Shown: positions 40,239 to 49,198, counted from the stretch's first letter. The stretch is 64,000 nucleotides of DNA from Bradyrhizobium sp. AZCC 2176 (GCF_036924645.1 NZ_JAZHRX010000001.1:5731501-5795500); one strand, 5' to 3'. Notes: generated from the letters alone by a model not told the origin. Translations and numbers: made by a program.

Positions 40239-41315
40239 ATGCGCACCGATCTCTTCGACTTCGAACTCCCCGCCACGAGCATCGCGCTGCGGCCCGCAAG
40301 CCCGCGTGATTCTGCGCGCATGCTGGTCGTGCAGCCGGACGGCGCGCTGAGCGACCGCATTGTCTCCGAGTTGCCGCAGTGGCTGAAGCCGGGCGACCAG
40401 CTCGTCGTCAACGACACCAAGGTAATTTCCGCCCAACTCAAAGGCCGCCGCATCGGCCGCGAGACCGAGCCGAAGATCGAGGCGACGCTGATCAAGCGGC
40501 TGGACGGGTCGCGCTGGCAGGCGCTGGTCAAGCCGGCGAAGAAGCTAGCGCCCGGCGATATCGTTCGCTTCGGCAATGAAGGCAAGGTCTGCCTGCTCGG
40601 CCATCTCGACGCCGAGGTCGAGGCCAAGGGCGAAGAGGGCGAGATCACGCTGTCGTTTTCGTTTCATGGGCCGGCGCTGGATCAGGCCATCGCCGATCTC
40701 GGCACGCCGCCGCTGCCGCCCTACATCGCCTCCAAGCGCACGCCCGACGATCGCGATGCCGCCGACTATCAGACCATGTTCGCGGTGAATGAAGGCGCCG
40801 TTGCCGCCCCGACCGCGGGATTGCATTTCACGCCTGAACTGGAGGTGGCGCTGCGCGGCCGCGGCGTCGAACTGCACCGGCTGACCTTGCATGTCGGGGC
40901 AGGGACCTTCCTGCCGGTCAAGGTGGAGGAGACCTCCGAGCATCGGATGCATGCCGAGTGGGGTTCGATATCGGCCGATACCGCTGAGGCCTTGAACACC
41001 GCGCGCGCCAAGGGCGGGCGCATCATAGCTGTCGGCACCACGTCGCTGCGGCTATTGGAGAGTGCTGCGACCGAAGACGGCACCATTCAGCCGTTCGACG
41101 GCGAGACCTCGATCTTCATCACGCCGGGCTATCGCTTTCGCGCGGTCGATATCCTCATGACCAATTTCCACCTGCCGCGTTCGACGCTGTTCATGCTGGT
41201 GTCGGCCTTCTCAGGGCTCGACGCGATGAAGCAGGCCTATGCGCATGCGATCGCCAGCGGATATCGGTTCTATTCGTACGGCGATGCCTGTTTGCTGTTC
41301 CGTGCGCGCGACTGA
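40239..41315 (+). CDS. queA: S-adenosylmethionine:tRNA ribosyltransferase-isomerase
   Basis: QueA builds epoxyqueuosine on tRNA by transferring ribose from SAM. The start [20 protein letters not shown] gives 358 residues. Conserved parts include [34 protein letters not shown] and [20 protein letters not shown]. tgt, which acts earlier in the same pathway, is in the window at 47331 on the same strand, but is not adjacent. Confidence 0.96.
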   Translation: MRTDLFDFELPATSIALRPASPRDSARMLVVQPDGALSDRIVSELPQWLKPGDQLVVNDTKVISAQLKGRRIGRETEPKIEATLIKRLDGSRWQALVKPAKKLAPGDIVRFGNEGKVCLLGHLDAEVEAKGEEGEITLSFSFHGPALDQAIADLGTPPLPPYIASKRTPDDRDAADYQTMFAVNEGAVAAPTAGLHFTPELEVALRGRGVELHRLTLHVGAGTFLPVKVEETSEHRMHAEWGSISADTAEALNTARAKGGRIIAVGTTSLRLLESAATEDGTIQPFDGETSIFITPGYRFRAVDILMTNFHLPRSTLFMLVSAFSGLDAMKQAYAHAIASGYRFYSYGDACLLFRARD

Positions 41316-41347
41316 GGCAAAGCCGGGCGTCCTCGCTTGAAAAAGAG

Positions 41348-41366
41348 GCCCGCCAATTGGGCGGGC
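41348..41366. terminator. Hairpin after queA
   Basis: GCCCGCC and GGGCGGGC flank AATT. The T run needed for a forward terminator is missing, so it may be weak or only structural. Confidence 0.4.
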
Positions 41367-41496
41367 AAAGGTTCAGGGAGGAAGCGCTCTGACAATAAAG
41401 CGCCAACGCATGTTTCTTTGATTCGGCTGATGTCGCCAAGATCGTATAACTACCGTCTCTCGGCGCATCGATGCGCGGGAACAACAGGGGCCTTAC

Positions 41497-42798
41497 ATGA
41501 ACTTCTCCGGTATTTTCGCGCGCATCGTCGCGCTGATCGGCGCCGTTGCGCTGTTGTGGCGGCGGCTGCAGGGATCCGCGCCTGCGCCGGCCTGGGGTGA
41601 AGCGCCGGCGATTCCGGAGGCCAAGCCGCAGGGCGCCATCCCGACGCTCAAGATGCCGACGGCGCAAGGCTGGAGCGACGGGCAGAAGCCAACCGCTGCA
41701 CCCGGGCTCAAGGTCAACGCGTTTGCGAAAGACCTCGACCACCCGCGCTGGATCAACGTGCTGCCCAATGGCGACGTGCTCATCGCAGAAGCCACCCAAA
41801 TCGCGGGACCGCCCAGGAGTGTATTCCACTATGCGATGCAGGCGACGATGCGGCGGGCCGCGGCGCTCGGCGTCAGCGCCGACCGCATCACGTTATTGCG
41901 GGATCGCGACGGTGACGGCGTTGCCGAGGGACGCGGGATTTTCATGGAGGAATTGAGCCAGCCATTCGGCATGGCGCTGGTCGGCGACACCTTCTATGTC
42001 GGCAACACCGACGGCGTGGTCGCCTTTCCATACGCCGCGGGCGCGGATCGCATCACCGCCGAGGGTCGCAATCTCGTGGCGTTCAAGCCGGGCGGGCACT
42101 GGACGCGGAGCCTGCTGCCGAGCGCGGACGGCAAAAAACTCTATGCCGGCGTCGGCTCGCTCAGCAACATCGCCGAGACCGGCATGGAAGTGGAGCAAGG
42201 CCGTGCTGCGATCTATGAGCTCGATCTGGCCGATGGCACGAGCCGTATCTTCGCCAGCGGGCTACGGAATGCCGTGGGGCTGGCATGGGAGCCCAACACA
42301 GGTGTGCTCTGGACCGTCGTCAACGAGCGTGACGGCTTGGGCGATGAGACGCCGCCGGACTATCTGACCTCCGTGCGCGATGGCGGATTCTATGGCTGGC
42401 CCCATTGCTACTGGGGGCAGACGGTGGACGATCGCGTGCCGCAGGATCCGGCCATGGTCGCCAAGGCGATTCAACCGGACTATGCGCTCGGCGGCCATAC
42501 CGCCTCGCTCGGCCTGTGCTGGATGCCGTCAGGTACGCTGCCGGGCTTTCCGGATGGCATGGTGATCGGGCAGCACGGCTCCTGGAATCGCAGCACGCTG
42601 AGCGGCTACGCCGTCGTTTTCGTACCGTTCGAGAACGGACGTCCCTCCGGCCCGCCGCGGGATATTTTGACCGGGTTTCTCGCTCCCGACGAGAAGGTCT
42701 CCTACGGACGGCCGGTCGGGGTCACGATCGGCCCCGACGGCTCGCTGCTGGTGGCTGATGATGTCGGCAACGTCATCTGGCGCGTGACGGGCGCGTAA
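41497..42798 (+). CDS. PQQ-type sugar dehydrogenase/sorbosone dehydrogenase-like protein
   Basis: The 433-residue protein has an N-terminal hydrophobic segment (about 5-20, an anchor or signal) and a six-bladed beta-propeller like soluble glucose dehydrogenase and L-sorbosone dehydrogenase: VNAFAKDLDHPRWINVLPNG, NERDGLGDETPPDYLTSVRD and GFYGWPHCYWGQ, and a final GSLLVADDVGNVIWRV. It would work in the periplasm on an aldose or sorbosone. Quinone-binding arginines and histidines cannot be confirmed without alignment. No cytochrome c gene is next to it. Confidence 0.88.
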   Translation: MNFSGIFARIVALIGAVALLWRRLQGSAPAPAWGEAPAIPEAKPQGAIPTLKMPTAQGWSDGQKPTAAPGLKVNAFAKDLDHPRWINVLPNGDVLIAEATQIAGPPRSVFHYAMQATMRRAAALGVSADRITLLRDRDGDGVAEGRGIFMEELSQPFGMALVGDTFYVGNTDGVVAFPYAAGADRITAEGRNLVAFKPGGHWTRSLLPSADGKKLYAGVGSLSNIAETGMEVEQGRAAIYELDLADGTSRIFASGLRNAVGLAWEPNTGVLWTVVNERDGLGDETPPDYLTSVRDGGFYGWPHCYWGQTVDDRVPQDPAMVAKAIQPDYALGGHTASLGLCWMPSGTLPGFPDGMVIGQHGSWNRSTLSGYAVVFVPFENGRPSGPPRDILTGFLAPDEKVSYGRPVGVTIGPDGSLLVADDVGNVIWRVTGA

Positions 42799-42801
42799 TT
42801 G

Positions 42802-42900
42802 CCGTAGGGTGGGCAAAGCGAAGCGTGCCCACCATTCTCACTATCGATGCGGAGCGACGGTGGGCACGGCGCGAGGTGCGCCTTTGCCCAACCCTACCGC
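42802..42900. repeat. Intergenic mosaic repeat, copy 2 (inverted)
   Basis: It reads CGTAGGGTGGGCAAAGCGAA at one end and GCGCCTTTGCCCAACCCTAC at the other. It matches the reverse complement of 15609-15713 over almost the whole length. It lies between convergent genes. Confidence 0.8.
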
Positions 42901-42904
42901 CACC

Positions 42905-43930
42905 TCACGCCATCGAGCGCTGTGGCAGCAATTCCGCGATCTGGATCGCGTTCAAGGCCGCGCCCTTCAGGAGTTGATCGGCTGACACGAACATCGAGAT
43001 CGAGTGGCCTGAAGCATCGCTGAGATCCCGGCGGATGCGGCCGACCAGGACGTCGTCTTGGCCTGACGCGTCGATCGGCATCGGGAAGTAGTTCTTCGCC
43101 CGGTCATCGACGATCTTGACGCCCGGCGCCTTCCTCAGGATGGCGCGGACCTCGTCCTCGGTGATCGGCCTTTCGCATTCGAAGGTGATCGCCTCACTAT
43201 GCGCGCGCAGCACCGGCACGCGGACGCAGGTCACGCTGATCGCGATCTGCTCGTCCTCGAAGATCTTGCGGGTCTCCTTGATGACCTTGGTCTCTTCATC
43301 GTTGTAGCCGGTCTCGGGATCGATTGCCGTGTTGTGGCTGAACAGGTTGAAGGCGTAGGGATGCGGGATCACCTTGGGCTGGAAGTCGCGGCCCTCGAGA
43401 TGCGCGCGGGTCGATTCCACCAGCTCTTGCATCACGGCGGCACCACCGCCGCTCGCCGCCTGGTAGGTCGACAGGATGACGCGCTTGATGCGGTTCTGCC
43501 GGTGGATCGGCCACAGCGGCACCAGAGCCGTGATCGCCGAGCAGTTCGGGACGGCGATGATGCCCTTGTGCTCCCGGATACGGCTCGCGTTGATCTCCGG
43601 GATCACCAGCGGCACGTTCGGATCCATGCGGAAGGCCGAGGAATTGTCGATCACGACCGCACCGGCCTTGACGGCTGCGGGCGAGAACTTTCGCGAGGTG
43701 CCGGCGCCGGCCGAGAACAGCGCGATATCGACGCCCTCGAACGACTTTTCGGTGAGCTCCTCGATCACGATCCTCTCGCCGCGGAAGTCGATGGTCTTGC
43801 CCGCCGATCGGGCGCTGGCCAGCGCCTTGAGCTTGCCGACGGGAAAAGCGCGCCTGTCCATGGTGGCGATGAATTCGGCGCCGACCGCGCCGGTCACGCC
43901 GGCAATGGCAACAACGGGTTCGTGGCTCAC
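42905..43930 (-). CDS. asd: Aspartate-semialdehyde dehydrogenase
   Basis: Asd reduces aspartyl phosphate to aspartate semialdehyde, the branch point to lysine/diaminopimelate, threonine, methionine and isoleucine. GTG start. The 341-residue protein has the NADP-binding AIAGVTGAVGAEFI, the catalytic cysteine C130 in IAVPNCSAITALVPL, and the substrate-binding STYQAASGGGAAVMQEL. A likely transcription attenuator lies directly upstream (leader ORF 44027-44098, terminator 43969-44004). Confidence 0.97.
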   Translation of the reverse strand: MSHEPVVAIAGVTGAVGAEFIATMDRRAFPVGKLKALASARSAGKTIDFRGERIVIEELTEKSFEGVDIALFSAGAGTSRKFSPAAVKAGAVVIDNSSAFRMDPNVPLVIPEINASRIREHKGIIAVPNCSAITALVPLWPIHRQNRIKRVILSTYQAASGGGAAVMQELVESTRAHLEGRDFQPKVIPHPYAFNLFSHNTAIDPETGYNDEETKVIKETRKIFEDEQIAISVTCVRVPVLRAHSEAITFECERPITEDEVRAILRKAPGVKIVDDRAKNYFPMPIDASGQDDVLVGRIRRDLSDASGHSISMFVSADQLLKGAALNAIQIAELLPQRSMA

Positions 43931-43968
43931 GGGTCTGTCCTCTGTTTGAGCATCAATGCTGCGGGCAA

Positions 43969-44004
43969 TAAAAAAGCCCCGGTCCTTTTCAGGCGGGGCT
44001 TCGG
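43969..44004 (-). terminator. Intrinsic terminator between leader ORF and asd
   Basis: On the reverse strand AAGCCCCG pairs with CGGGGCTT around a 12-base loop and is followed by TTTTTT. It ends about 40 bases before the asd start codon. The left arm of the stem (CCGAAGCCCC) can instead pair with GGGGGCTCGG inside the leader ORF. Alternatively it only terminates the upstream PepSY gene. Confidence 0.85.
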
Positions 44005-44026
44005 TTCAGTTAATGCGATCGTTCGA

Positions 44027-44098
44027 CTACGCGCGCACGGCTCCCGAGCCCCCTGAGGGCGCTTTGGTTTTCGCGGTCGCTTTGGTCGAAGTCGTCAT
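44027..44098 (-). CDS. Candidate Thr/Lys-rich leader peptide of asd
   Basis: A 23-codon frame begins MTTSTKATAKTK: five Thr (ACG, ACT, three ACC) and three Lys codons in the first twelve. Threonine and lysine are both end products of the pathway that asd serves. The codons that follow encode the stretch GGGGGCTCGG, which could pair with the first arm of the terminator. There is no Shine-Dalgarno sequence, but the promoter at 44107-44135 would start the transcript at or next to the ATG. Inference only; Ala/Thr/Lys-rich frames can also be accidental. Confidence 0.5.
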   Translation of the reverse strand: MTTSTKATAKTKAPSGGSGAVRA

Positions 44099-44106
44099 GG
44101 CGCGGA

Positions 44107-44135
44107 CTTATGCGGCAGCTTGGGGCCGCCGTCAA
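44107..44135 (-). promoter_or_regulatory. Likely sigma-70-type promoter of the asd leader
   Basis: On the reverse strand TTGACG (44135-44130) and CATAAG (44112-44107) are separated by exactly 17 bases. The expected start point falls at about 44098-44100, on or beside the leader ATG, giving a leaderless message. Confidence 0.5.
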
Positions 44136-44182
44136 CGGGTTTCGGCCTCATCCGGGCCGCAACGGTGGCCAGACGAGCCCCG

Positions 44183-44788
44183 TCATCGCCGCCTTGCGGC
44201 GCCGGGAGGCTCGAGGATCACCTGCTTCAGGTCACTGCCACTCATGACGACGATTGCGAAATTCAGCCGGCTGCGTTCGCGGATCAGGCCGCCGCTGATG
44301 GCCTTGCCGGCCGCCGCCTGCTCGGCCACGCTAATGGCATCTGCCAAGCGGTGCCGGATCGTTTTGAGTGCAACGAGGTTGCTGCGGTCCTCGGCATCGA
44401 GCTCCTTCAGGGGCAGGGCGGCCTCGCCGCCGACAATCTTGCCGGTCGTGGCGTCGATGGCATGTTGCCAGATGCGGTCGTCGTGAAAGGTCTTTACGCG
44501 GTAGACTGGTGAATCCGACCCGCCGTCGAAGCTGACATCGGCAGTCGTCGCACCGGCATGCAGGGCTTCGGCAATCGCCATCGCCTGGCTGAGCGAGATC
44601 GCCGAGCCACGGAAGAGCTCAAGCTCGCGGGTGACCGCCTGCTGGTCGGACGCAGCGCTCTGCTCGGCCTCATTGCGGAGTGAGGCTGGCTCGCCGGCCG
44701 ACGACGCGACAGCATAGACCGGGGCAGGGAGGATGACCGCCACCAGGGCGGCTGCAAGCAACTGTCTCCAACATCTCGGGGCACGCAT
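44183..44788 (-). CDS. Secreted PepSY-domain protein
   Basis: The product (201 residues from this ATG, with GGAG nine bases upstream; a start at 44803 is also possible) has a signal peptide (CWRQLLAAALVAVILPAPVYA). Two PepSY-like units follow: ISLSQAMAIAEALHAGATTA with YRVKTFHDDRIWQHAIDATT, and NLVALKTIRHRLADAISVAE. PepSY modules often inhibit peptidases or sense metals. One TetR-type operator copy lies about 200 bases upstream. Confidence 0.75.
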   Translation of the reverse strand: MRAPRCWRQLLAAALVAVILPAPVYAVASSAGEPASLRNEAEQSAASDQQAVTRELELFRGSAISLSQAMAIAEALHAGATTADVSFDGGSDSPVYRVKTFHDDRIWQHAIDATTGKIVGGEAALPLKELDAEDRSNLVALKTIRHRLADAISVAEQAAAGKAISGGLIRERSRLNFAIVVMSGSDLKQVILEPPGAARRR

Positions 44789-44989
44789 GCTTGCAGTCTC
44801 CATCCTTGAGCCTATCTCTGCCGGCGGACGGGCCGGATCGTCTCATACAACGCGCGGCCGACCCTTTGGAGGCATGCGGGTCGGCCGCGGAGCGTCGCGA
44901 ACGGGGGCTGTACTGTCGTTTGCGGCGATCGAAGCGGCGCGAGCCCTGCTGGGACTAGTGAAAACAGGACCCGCATTCCGCTTATAACA

Positions 44990-45008
44990 AAACCATACCG
45001 TATCGTTT
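44990..45008. promoter_or_regulatory. Putative TetR operator, copy 1
   Basis: AAACCATACCGTATCGTTT is an imperfect 19-bp palindrome (arms differ at one position). It differs from the site at 47191-47209 at only two positions. It lies between the PepSY gene and the end of the TetR gene. Confidence 0.62.
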
Positions 45009-45069
45009 TGTTTCGGTCAAGGATGCCCCGATGCGCTACCGCAGGTGAAACTCCGTTCTCACGGAATTG

Positions 45070-45846
45070 TCAGCGGGAGGGGCGCCGCCGAATGGTTCCT
45101 TTGGGGATGGACTGAACGCGGCTCGATGGCCCAAGCGCACCGGCCAGGAACAGCCTGATCGCCAAGCGCATGCGTTTTTCGGCGGACTTCATCTCCAGCG
45201 GCGTTCCGAACGTCGCCATGCGGTGCGTGTGACCGACGACCACGTCGAGAAAGACCTCGGCCGCGATTCCGGTATCTTCGACGTCCATGGCGCCTTGTGC
45301 GACCAAACGATCAAAGAACCGCGCGGTCGTGGAAACCGCCTTCAACCAGCCTTCTTCCTTGCCAAGTTTGGCAATGTCGGGAAAGTTGATGGCCTGCGAC
45401 GTCATCATGCGACTGAACGCGACGGCATCGGGTCCGCAGGTGAACGTCAGCATCTCGCGCCCGACCTCGATCAGGCGCTGCTCGACCGAAATGTCCGAGG
45501 AACGCGTGATCTGCGCCTCCGCCGCTTCAGCAAGCGGAGCAAGCCAGCGCGCAATCTCGCGCCTCAGCACCTCCGCAAACAGCCCGCGCTTGTCGCCGTA
45601 GCGCGAATAGACGGTGGGCTTGCTGACCCGGGCTGCTTCCGCAACCGCATCAAGCGAGGTCGCATCGTAGCCCCGGTCCAAGAAAAGACGGGTGGCAACT
45701 TCGATCAGCCGCTGATCGCGCTCGACGGCGGCGCTTTTCGTCGGCCGGCCGCCGCGCGACTTCGGGACGTCTCGTTTCGCCGGTCTGGCCTTGGTCGCAG
45801 TCAATCCCATGCCCATTGATTCCTGCGCGGTCGTGATATCAGTCAT
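45070..45846 (-). CDS. TetR-family transcriptional regulator
   Basis: The start at MTDITTAQES is chosen; 45903 (MASSARF) and the MGMGLTA start are alternatives. A basic leader (KRDVPKSRGGRPTKSAAV) precedes the HTH domain LIEVATRLFLDRGYDATSLD and VSKPTVYSRYGDKRGLF. The ligand-binding domain follows. It is 3' of the patatin gene in the same direction, about 90 bases apart, so both probably form an operon controlled by the operator at 47191. Confidence 0.92.
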   Translation of the reverse strand: MTDITTAQESMGMGLTATKARPAKRDVPKSRGGRPTKSAAVERDQRLIEVATRLFLDRGYDATSLDAVAEAARVSKPTVYSRYGDKRGLFAEVLRREIARWLAPLAEAAEAQITRSSDISVEQRLIEVGREMLTFTCGPDAVAFSRMMTSQAINFPDIAKLGKEEGWLKAVSTTARFFDRLVAQGAMDVEDTGIAAEVFLDVVVGHTHRMATFGTPLEMKSAEKRMRLAIRLFLAGALGPSSRVQSIPKGTIRRRPSR

Positions 45847-45936
45847 TTGTTCTATAACGCGCAGCAGGAGGGACGTCATCGCGAATCTGGCCGAACTGGC
45901 CATATCGTCAACGGTCCAGGAAGGTCGTCGTGCGGC

Positions 45937-47115
45937 TCACGGAAGCGTCGAGGTCCAGGCGCGGCCGGACGCAGCCTTCTCATAGCCATGCTGATAAAGG
46001 GCGCGCATATAGGCGGTGTCGAATCCCTCTGAGGGCGACGCGGGATAGTCGCGCTCAATGTACGACAGATGGAAGCCCCACCGATTGCGCTTGGCGAAAT
46101 CGTAGGTGGAAAAGATGACCGAGCGCGTCTGCGACTGGGTGATCGACGACAGGCTGCGTGAAGCGACGTCGAGCGTGCTGTTGGACACGAGCTCAAAAGT
46201 TCGTTCGAGCTTCTTGTTGACGAGGATGTAGATGTTCATCCGGCTGTTTCCGGGCAGACGTCCCTGGAAGAGCAGGGCATCCGGCAGCGTCAGGACCGGA
46301 GCGGTCACGCCGCCGTCGACATGCATCTCCTCAAAGCGCCGGCCCTGGCCCTCGGCTTCGATCAGGATGGGCGGGAAGACCAGGGGAATGCTGGCGGAGG
46401 CGGCCATCACGTCGCGAAACAGGCGCAGCGCCTCGGGCGAACCGACCGCGGCGATTTTCCCCATGTCCCAAACGACCGTGCGTTGGGTGTCGAGATCGGT
46501 CGTCACCACGAGCAGTTTTCGGCCCTTGGCATTTTCGTGTGCAACGGCGGCCAGGATCTCCGGCCCGACATAGCGGGCCACCAGCTCGCGCAGTCGCTTA
46601 TTGCCGAACAGGCCGGATCCGAAGAGCACGCGGATGATGCTGGGATCATTGAGCAGGCTCTCCGCTATGCCGCTGGTGTAGACCTCCCTCAGCGTGTCGT
46701 CGTATTGGGATCCGAGAAATGCAAAGGGCGCAATCAGGCCGCCGGTGCTTACGCCTGAGACGACCGAGAAGATCGGGCGGGAGCCGGCCGCGGTCCAGCC
46801 GTTCAACACGCCCACGCCATAGGCACCATCGGCGCCGCCGCCGGAGAGCGCGAGATAGGTCTTGGTTGAGGAGGGGGCGTCTTTCTCGAAACGGAATTTT
46901 GTGACGGGTTCGTCAGTGTAGCGCCGCAGGCCGTCAATATCCAGCACGCGCGAGTCAGAGGCATCCGCGGCGCTGTAGGGCGTCCGCGGCAGGGACGTGC
47001 AGGCGGCTAGCGCGAGGCTGCACAGCAGGATGGCTGATCCGAGCAGGCGTGAGCCTGTCTTCCTGATCCGGCCGTCGGAGAGGATTGATCCTGTCAGGAA
47101 AGTGCGGAAGGGCAT
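45937..47115 (-). CDS. Patatin-like phospholipase lipoprotein
   Basis: The protein (392 residues from this ATG; a GTG 7 codons upstream is possible) has a lipoprotein signal: LLGSAILLCSLALAAC, with Cys as lipidation site. The patatin domain has an oxyanion loop and the nucleophile elbow GVSTGGLIAP (GxSxG type), LALSGGGADGAYGVGVLNG, and the dyad aspartate in HVDGGVTAPV (DGG). It should hydrolyse acyl lipids in the envelope. A TetR regulator follows. Confidence 0.92.
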   Translation of the reverse strand: MPFRTFLTGSILSDGRIRKTGSRLLGSAILLCSLALAACTSLPRTPYSAADASDSRVLDIDGLRRYTDEPVTKFRFEKDAPSSTKTYLALSGGGADGAYGVGVLNGWTAAGSRPIFSVVSGVSTGGLIAPFAFLGSQYDDTLREVYTSGIAESLLNDPSIIRVLFGSGLFGNKRLRELVARYVGPEILAAVAHENAKGRKLLVVTTDLDTQRTVVWDMGKIAAVGSPEALRLFRDVMAASASIPLVFPPILIEAEGQGRRFEEMHVDGGVTAPVLTLPDALLFQGRLPGNSRMNIYILVNKKLERTFELVSNSTLDVASRSLSSITQSQTRSVIFSTYDFAKRNRWGFHLSYIERDYPASPSEGFDTAYMRALYQHGYEKAASGRAWTSTLP

Positions 47116-47190
47116 TCGCCGTCTGTCATCGTACACGCACTTGCCGCCGCCGGCCTCATCGCCCGCAGCGTCCCGTGCTGCCTGTTCATA

Positions 47191-47209
47191 AAACTATACG
47201 GTATCGTTT
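47191..47209. promoter_or_regulatory. Putative TetR operator, copy 2
   Basis: AAACTATACGGTATCGTTT has the same 19-bp imperfect palindrome as 44990-45008. It is about 75 bases upstream of the patatin ATG and about 120 bases upstream of tgt on the other strand, so it sits in the promoter of the patatin-TetR operon. Confidence 0.7.
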
Positions 47210-47330
47210 CATTCAACAAGCAAAACCTGAGGCTCGGGCGGCTCAATTGTGTCCGGCGTGGGGCGCGGGCTGCTTCGAAGCGCGCACTGGGCGGTTGATT
47301 GGCCGTTCTCGACACGCAATAAGCAGCGCC

Positions 47331-48479
47331 ATGAGTCTTCCCAATCATTTCGAATTGCTCGCCACCGATGGTCCTGCCCGCACCGGCCGCCTGACCACGC
47401 CGCACGGCGTGGTCCGCACACCCGCCTTCATGCCGGTAGGCACGGCGGGGGCAATGAAGGGCATGCACTGGCGCGAGGTACGCGATGCCGGCACCGATAT
47501 CGTGCTCGGCAACACCTATCATTTGATGCTGCGGCCTGGCGCCGAGCGGATCGCCGCGCTCGGCGGCCTGCAGGCCTTCACCGGCTGGAACGGGCCGATG
47601 CTGACGGATTCCGGCGGCTTCCAGGTGATGTCGCTGTCGGACCTGCGCAAGGTCAGCGAGAAGGCCGTGACCTTTCGCTCGCATATCGACGGCGCCAAGG
47701 TCGAGCTGTCGCCGGAGCGCTCGATCGAGGTGCAGCGGCTGCTGGGTTCTGACATCGCGATGCAGATGGACGAGTGCGTGCGGCTTTCGCCGGAACGCAC
47801 TAACCACGGCCTTGCGGACATCGAGCGCGCGATGCGGCTGTCGCTGCGCTGGGCGGAGCGCAGCAAGCGGGCATTCGAGACTGCGCCTGATGGTTACATG
47901 CTGTTCGGCATCGTGCAGGGCGGCGACATTCCCGAAATGCGCCACGTCAGCGCGCGCGAACTGGTCGCGATCGGTTTCCACGGCTATGCGATCGGCGGGC
48001 TTGCGGTCGGCGAGCCGCAGGCGGTGATGCTGGCGATGATCGAGGAAACCGCACCGGCGCTGCCGGCCGATCGCCCGCGCTACCTGATGGGCGTCGGCAC
48101 GCCGGAGGATCTGCTGGAAAGCGTGGCGCGCGGCATCGACATGTTCGACTGCGTGATGCCGACCCGGAACGGGCGTCACGGCATGGCGTTCACCCGCTTC
48201 GGCCAGATCAATCTGCGCAACGCCCGCCACGCCGACGATCCGCGGCCGCTCGACGAAGAAAGCGAGTGGCCCTCGGCGCGCGACATTTCGCGCGCCTATT
48301 TGCATCATCTGGTCAGGTCGGGCGAAACACTCGGCGCGATGCTGCTGTCGGAAATCAACGTGGCCTATTACCAGCACTTGATGCGGGGCATGCGCGACGC
48401 GATTTCACGGGGAATTTTTGCCAGCTTCCGCGAACGTACGCGCGCCGACTGGACGAAGGGCGATATACCGCCGCGCTAG
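47331..48479 (+). CDS. tgt: Queuine tRNA-ribosyltransferase, zinc site lost
   Basis: Tgt exchanges guanine 34 for preQ1 in tRNAs with GUN anticodons. The start MSLPNHFELLATDGPARTGR gives 382 residues with normal active-site motifs (NTYHLMLRPGAERI, MLTDSGGFQVMSL, GIVQGGDIPEMR, VMPTRNGRHG). The usual zinc ligands are absent: where E. coli has PLDPECDCYTC this protein reads PLDEESEWPSA, and the fourth ligand (His in TIHNLRYY) is Ile in SEINVAYY. The active site itself looks intact. Confidence 0.96.
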   Translation: MSLPNHFELLATDGPARTGRLTTPHGVVRTPAFMPVGTAGAMKGMHWREVRDAGTDIVLGNTYHLMLRPGAERIAALGGLQAFTGWNGPMLTDSGGFQVMSLSDLRKVSEKAVTFRSHIDGAKVELSPERSIEVQRLLGSDIAMQMDECVRLSPERTNHGLADIERAMRLSLRWAERSKRAFETAPDGYMLFGIVQGGDIPEMRHVSARELVAIGFHGYAIGGLAVGEPQAVMLAMIEETAPALPADRPRYLMGVGTPEDLLESVARGIDMFDCVMPTRNGRHGMAFTRFGQINLRNARHADDPRPLDEESEWPSARDISRAYLHHLVRSGETLGAMLLSEINVAYYQHLMRGMRDAISRGIFASFRERTRADWTKGDIPPR

Positions 48480-48721
48480 GGTTCGGCTTCCGTTGGCGAT
48501 CGATGCAAGATTGCCAGGCACGAATACAGAATGATTATAGGTAGGCCCGACTAAGCCACCGATTTACCTCCTGTACTCCACCATTCACTCTCGGGTGGCT
48601 CATTCCAAATACTCCAAATGGACTGGGCTATCAGCGGTGAACGCGTCTGATAGCAGTAAGTCAAGAAGACGTGGCGCTATGGCATCAACTCGCCGGGCGG
48701 CAAGAACGCAAGCCTTGGTCC

Positions 48722-49198
48722 CTACAGCGGCGTACCGCGAGGGCGCAAACGCATTCTTAGATGCGGAACTCCCACATCGTCGTATGGCTCGCCATCGCGT
48801 ACGAATCCGAAATGCGAATAGAATTTTTCCAGATATAGTTGCGCACCAATGACGATATCGCACGACTCTTCTCCAAGGTGCGCGAGACTCCTTTGCACGA
48901 GTTCCTTCCCAAGTCCCGTTCCCCGATATTGCTTTGAAACGACTACTCTGCCCAATGACGCAAAAGCGCTCTGCTCGGAAGGCCAGGTACATCGAGCATA
49001 AGCGACAAACTCTGCGCCTGTTTTTGCCAGCAAATGCGACGCCGTCTGGTCAGCAAAATCCAAGTCCGAGTAGGGCGACTGCTGCTCGACCACCAGTATC
49101 TCCTGTCGCAACGCAAGCATGGAGTACAGTTCCTGTGAACCGAATTCGCCAAAGCGATACCAACGGAATTCTATCAAGCTACCCTCCTCTGTTTTCAA
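48722..49198 (-). CDS. ElaA-family GNAT acetyltransferase
   Basis: The 158-residue protein has the ElaA layout: LYSMLALRQEILVVEQQSPY at the start, the acetyl-CoA loop VVSKQYRGTGLGKELVQRSL, and HFGFVRDGEPYDDVGVPH at the end. Substrate unknown. The coding region is less GC-rich than neighbours. The 240 bases between tgt and this gene hold no feature that I can support. Confidence 0.92.
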   Translation of the reverse strand: MKTEEGSLIEFRWYRFGEFGSQELYSMLALRQEILVVEQQSPYSDLDFADQTASHLLAKTGAEFVAYARCTWPSEQSAFASLGRVVVSKQYRGTGLGKELVQRSLAHLGEESCDIVIGAQLYLEKFYSHFGFVRDGEPYDDVGVPHLRMRLRPRGTPL

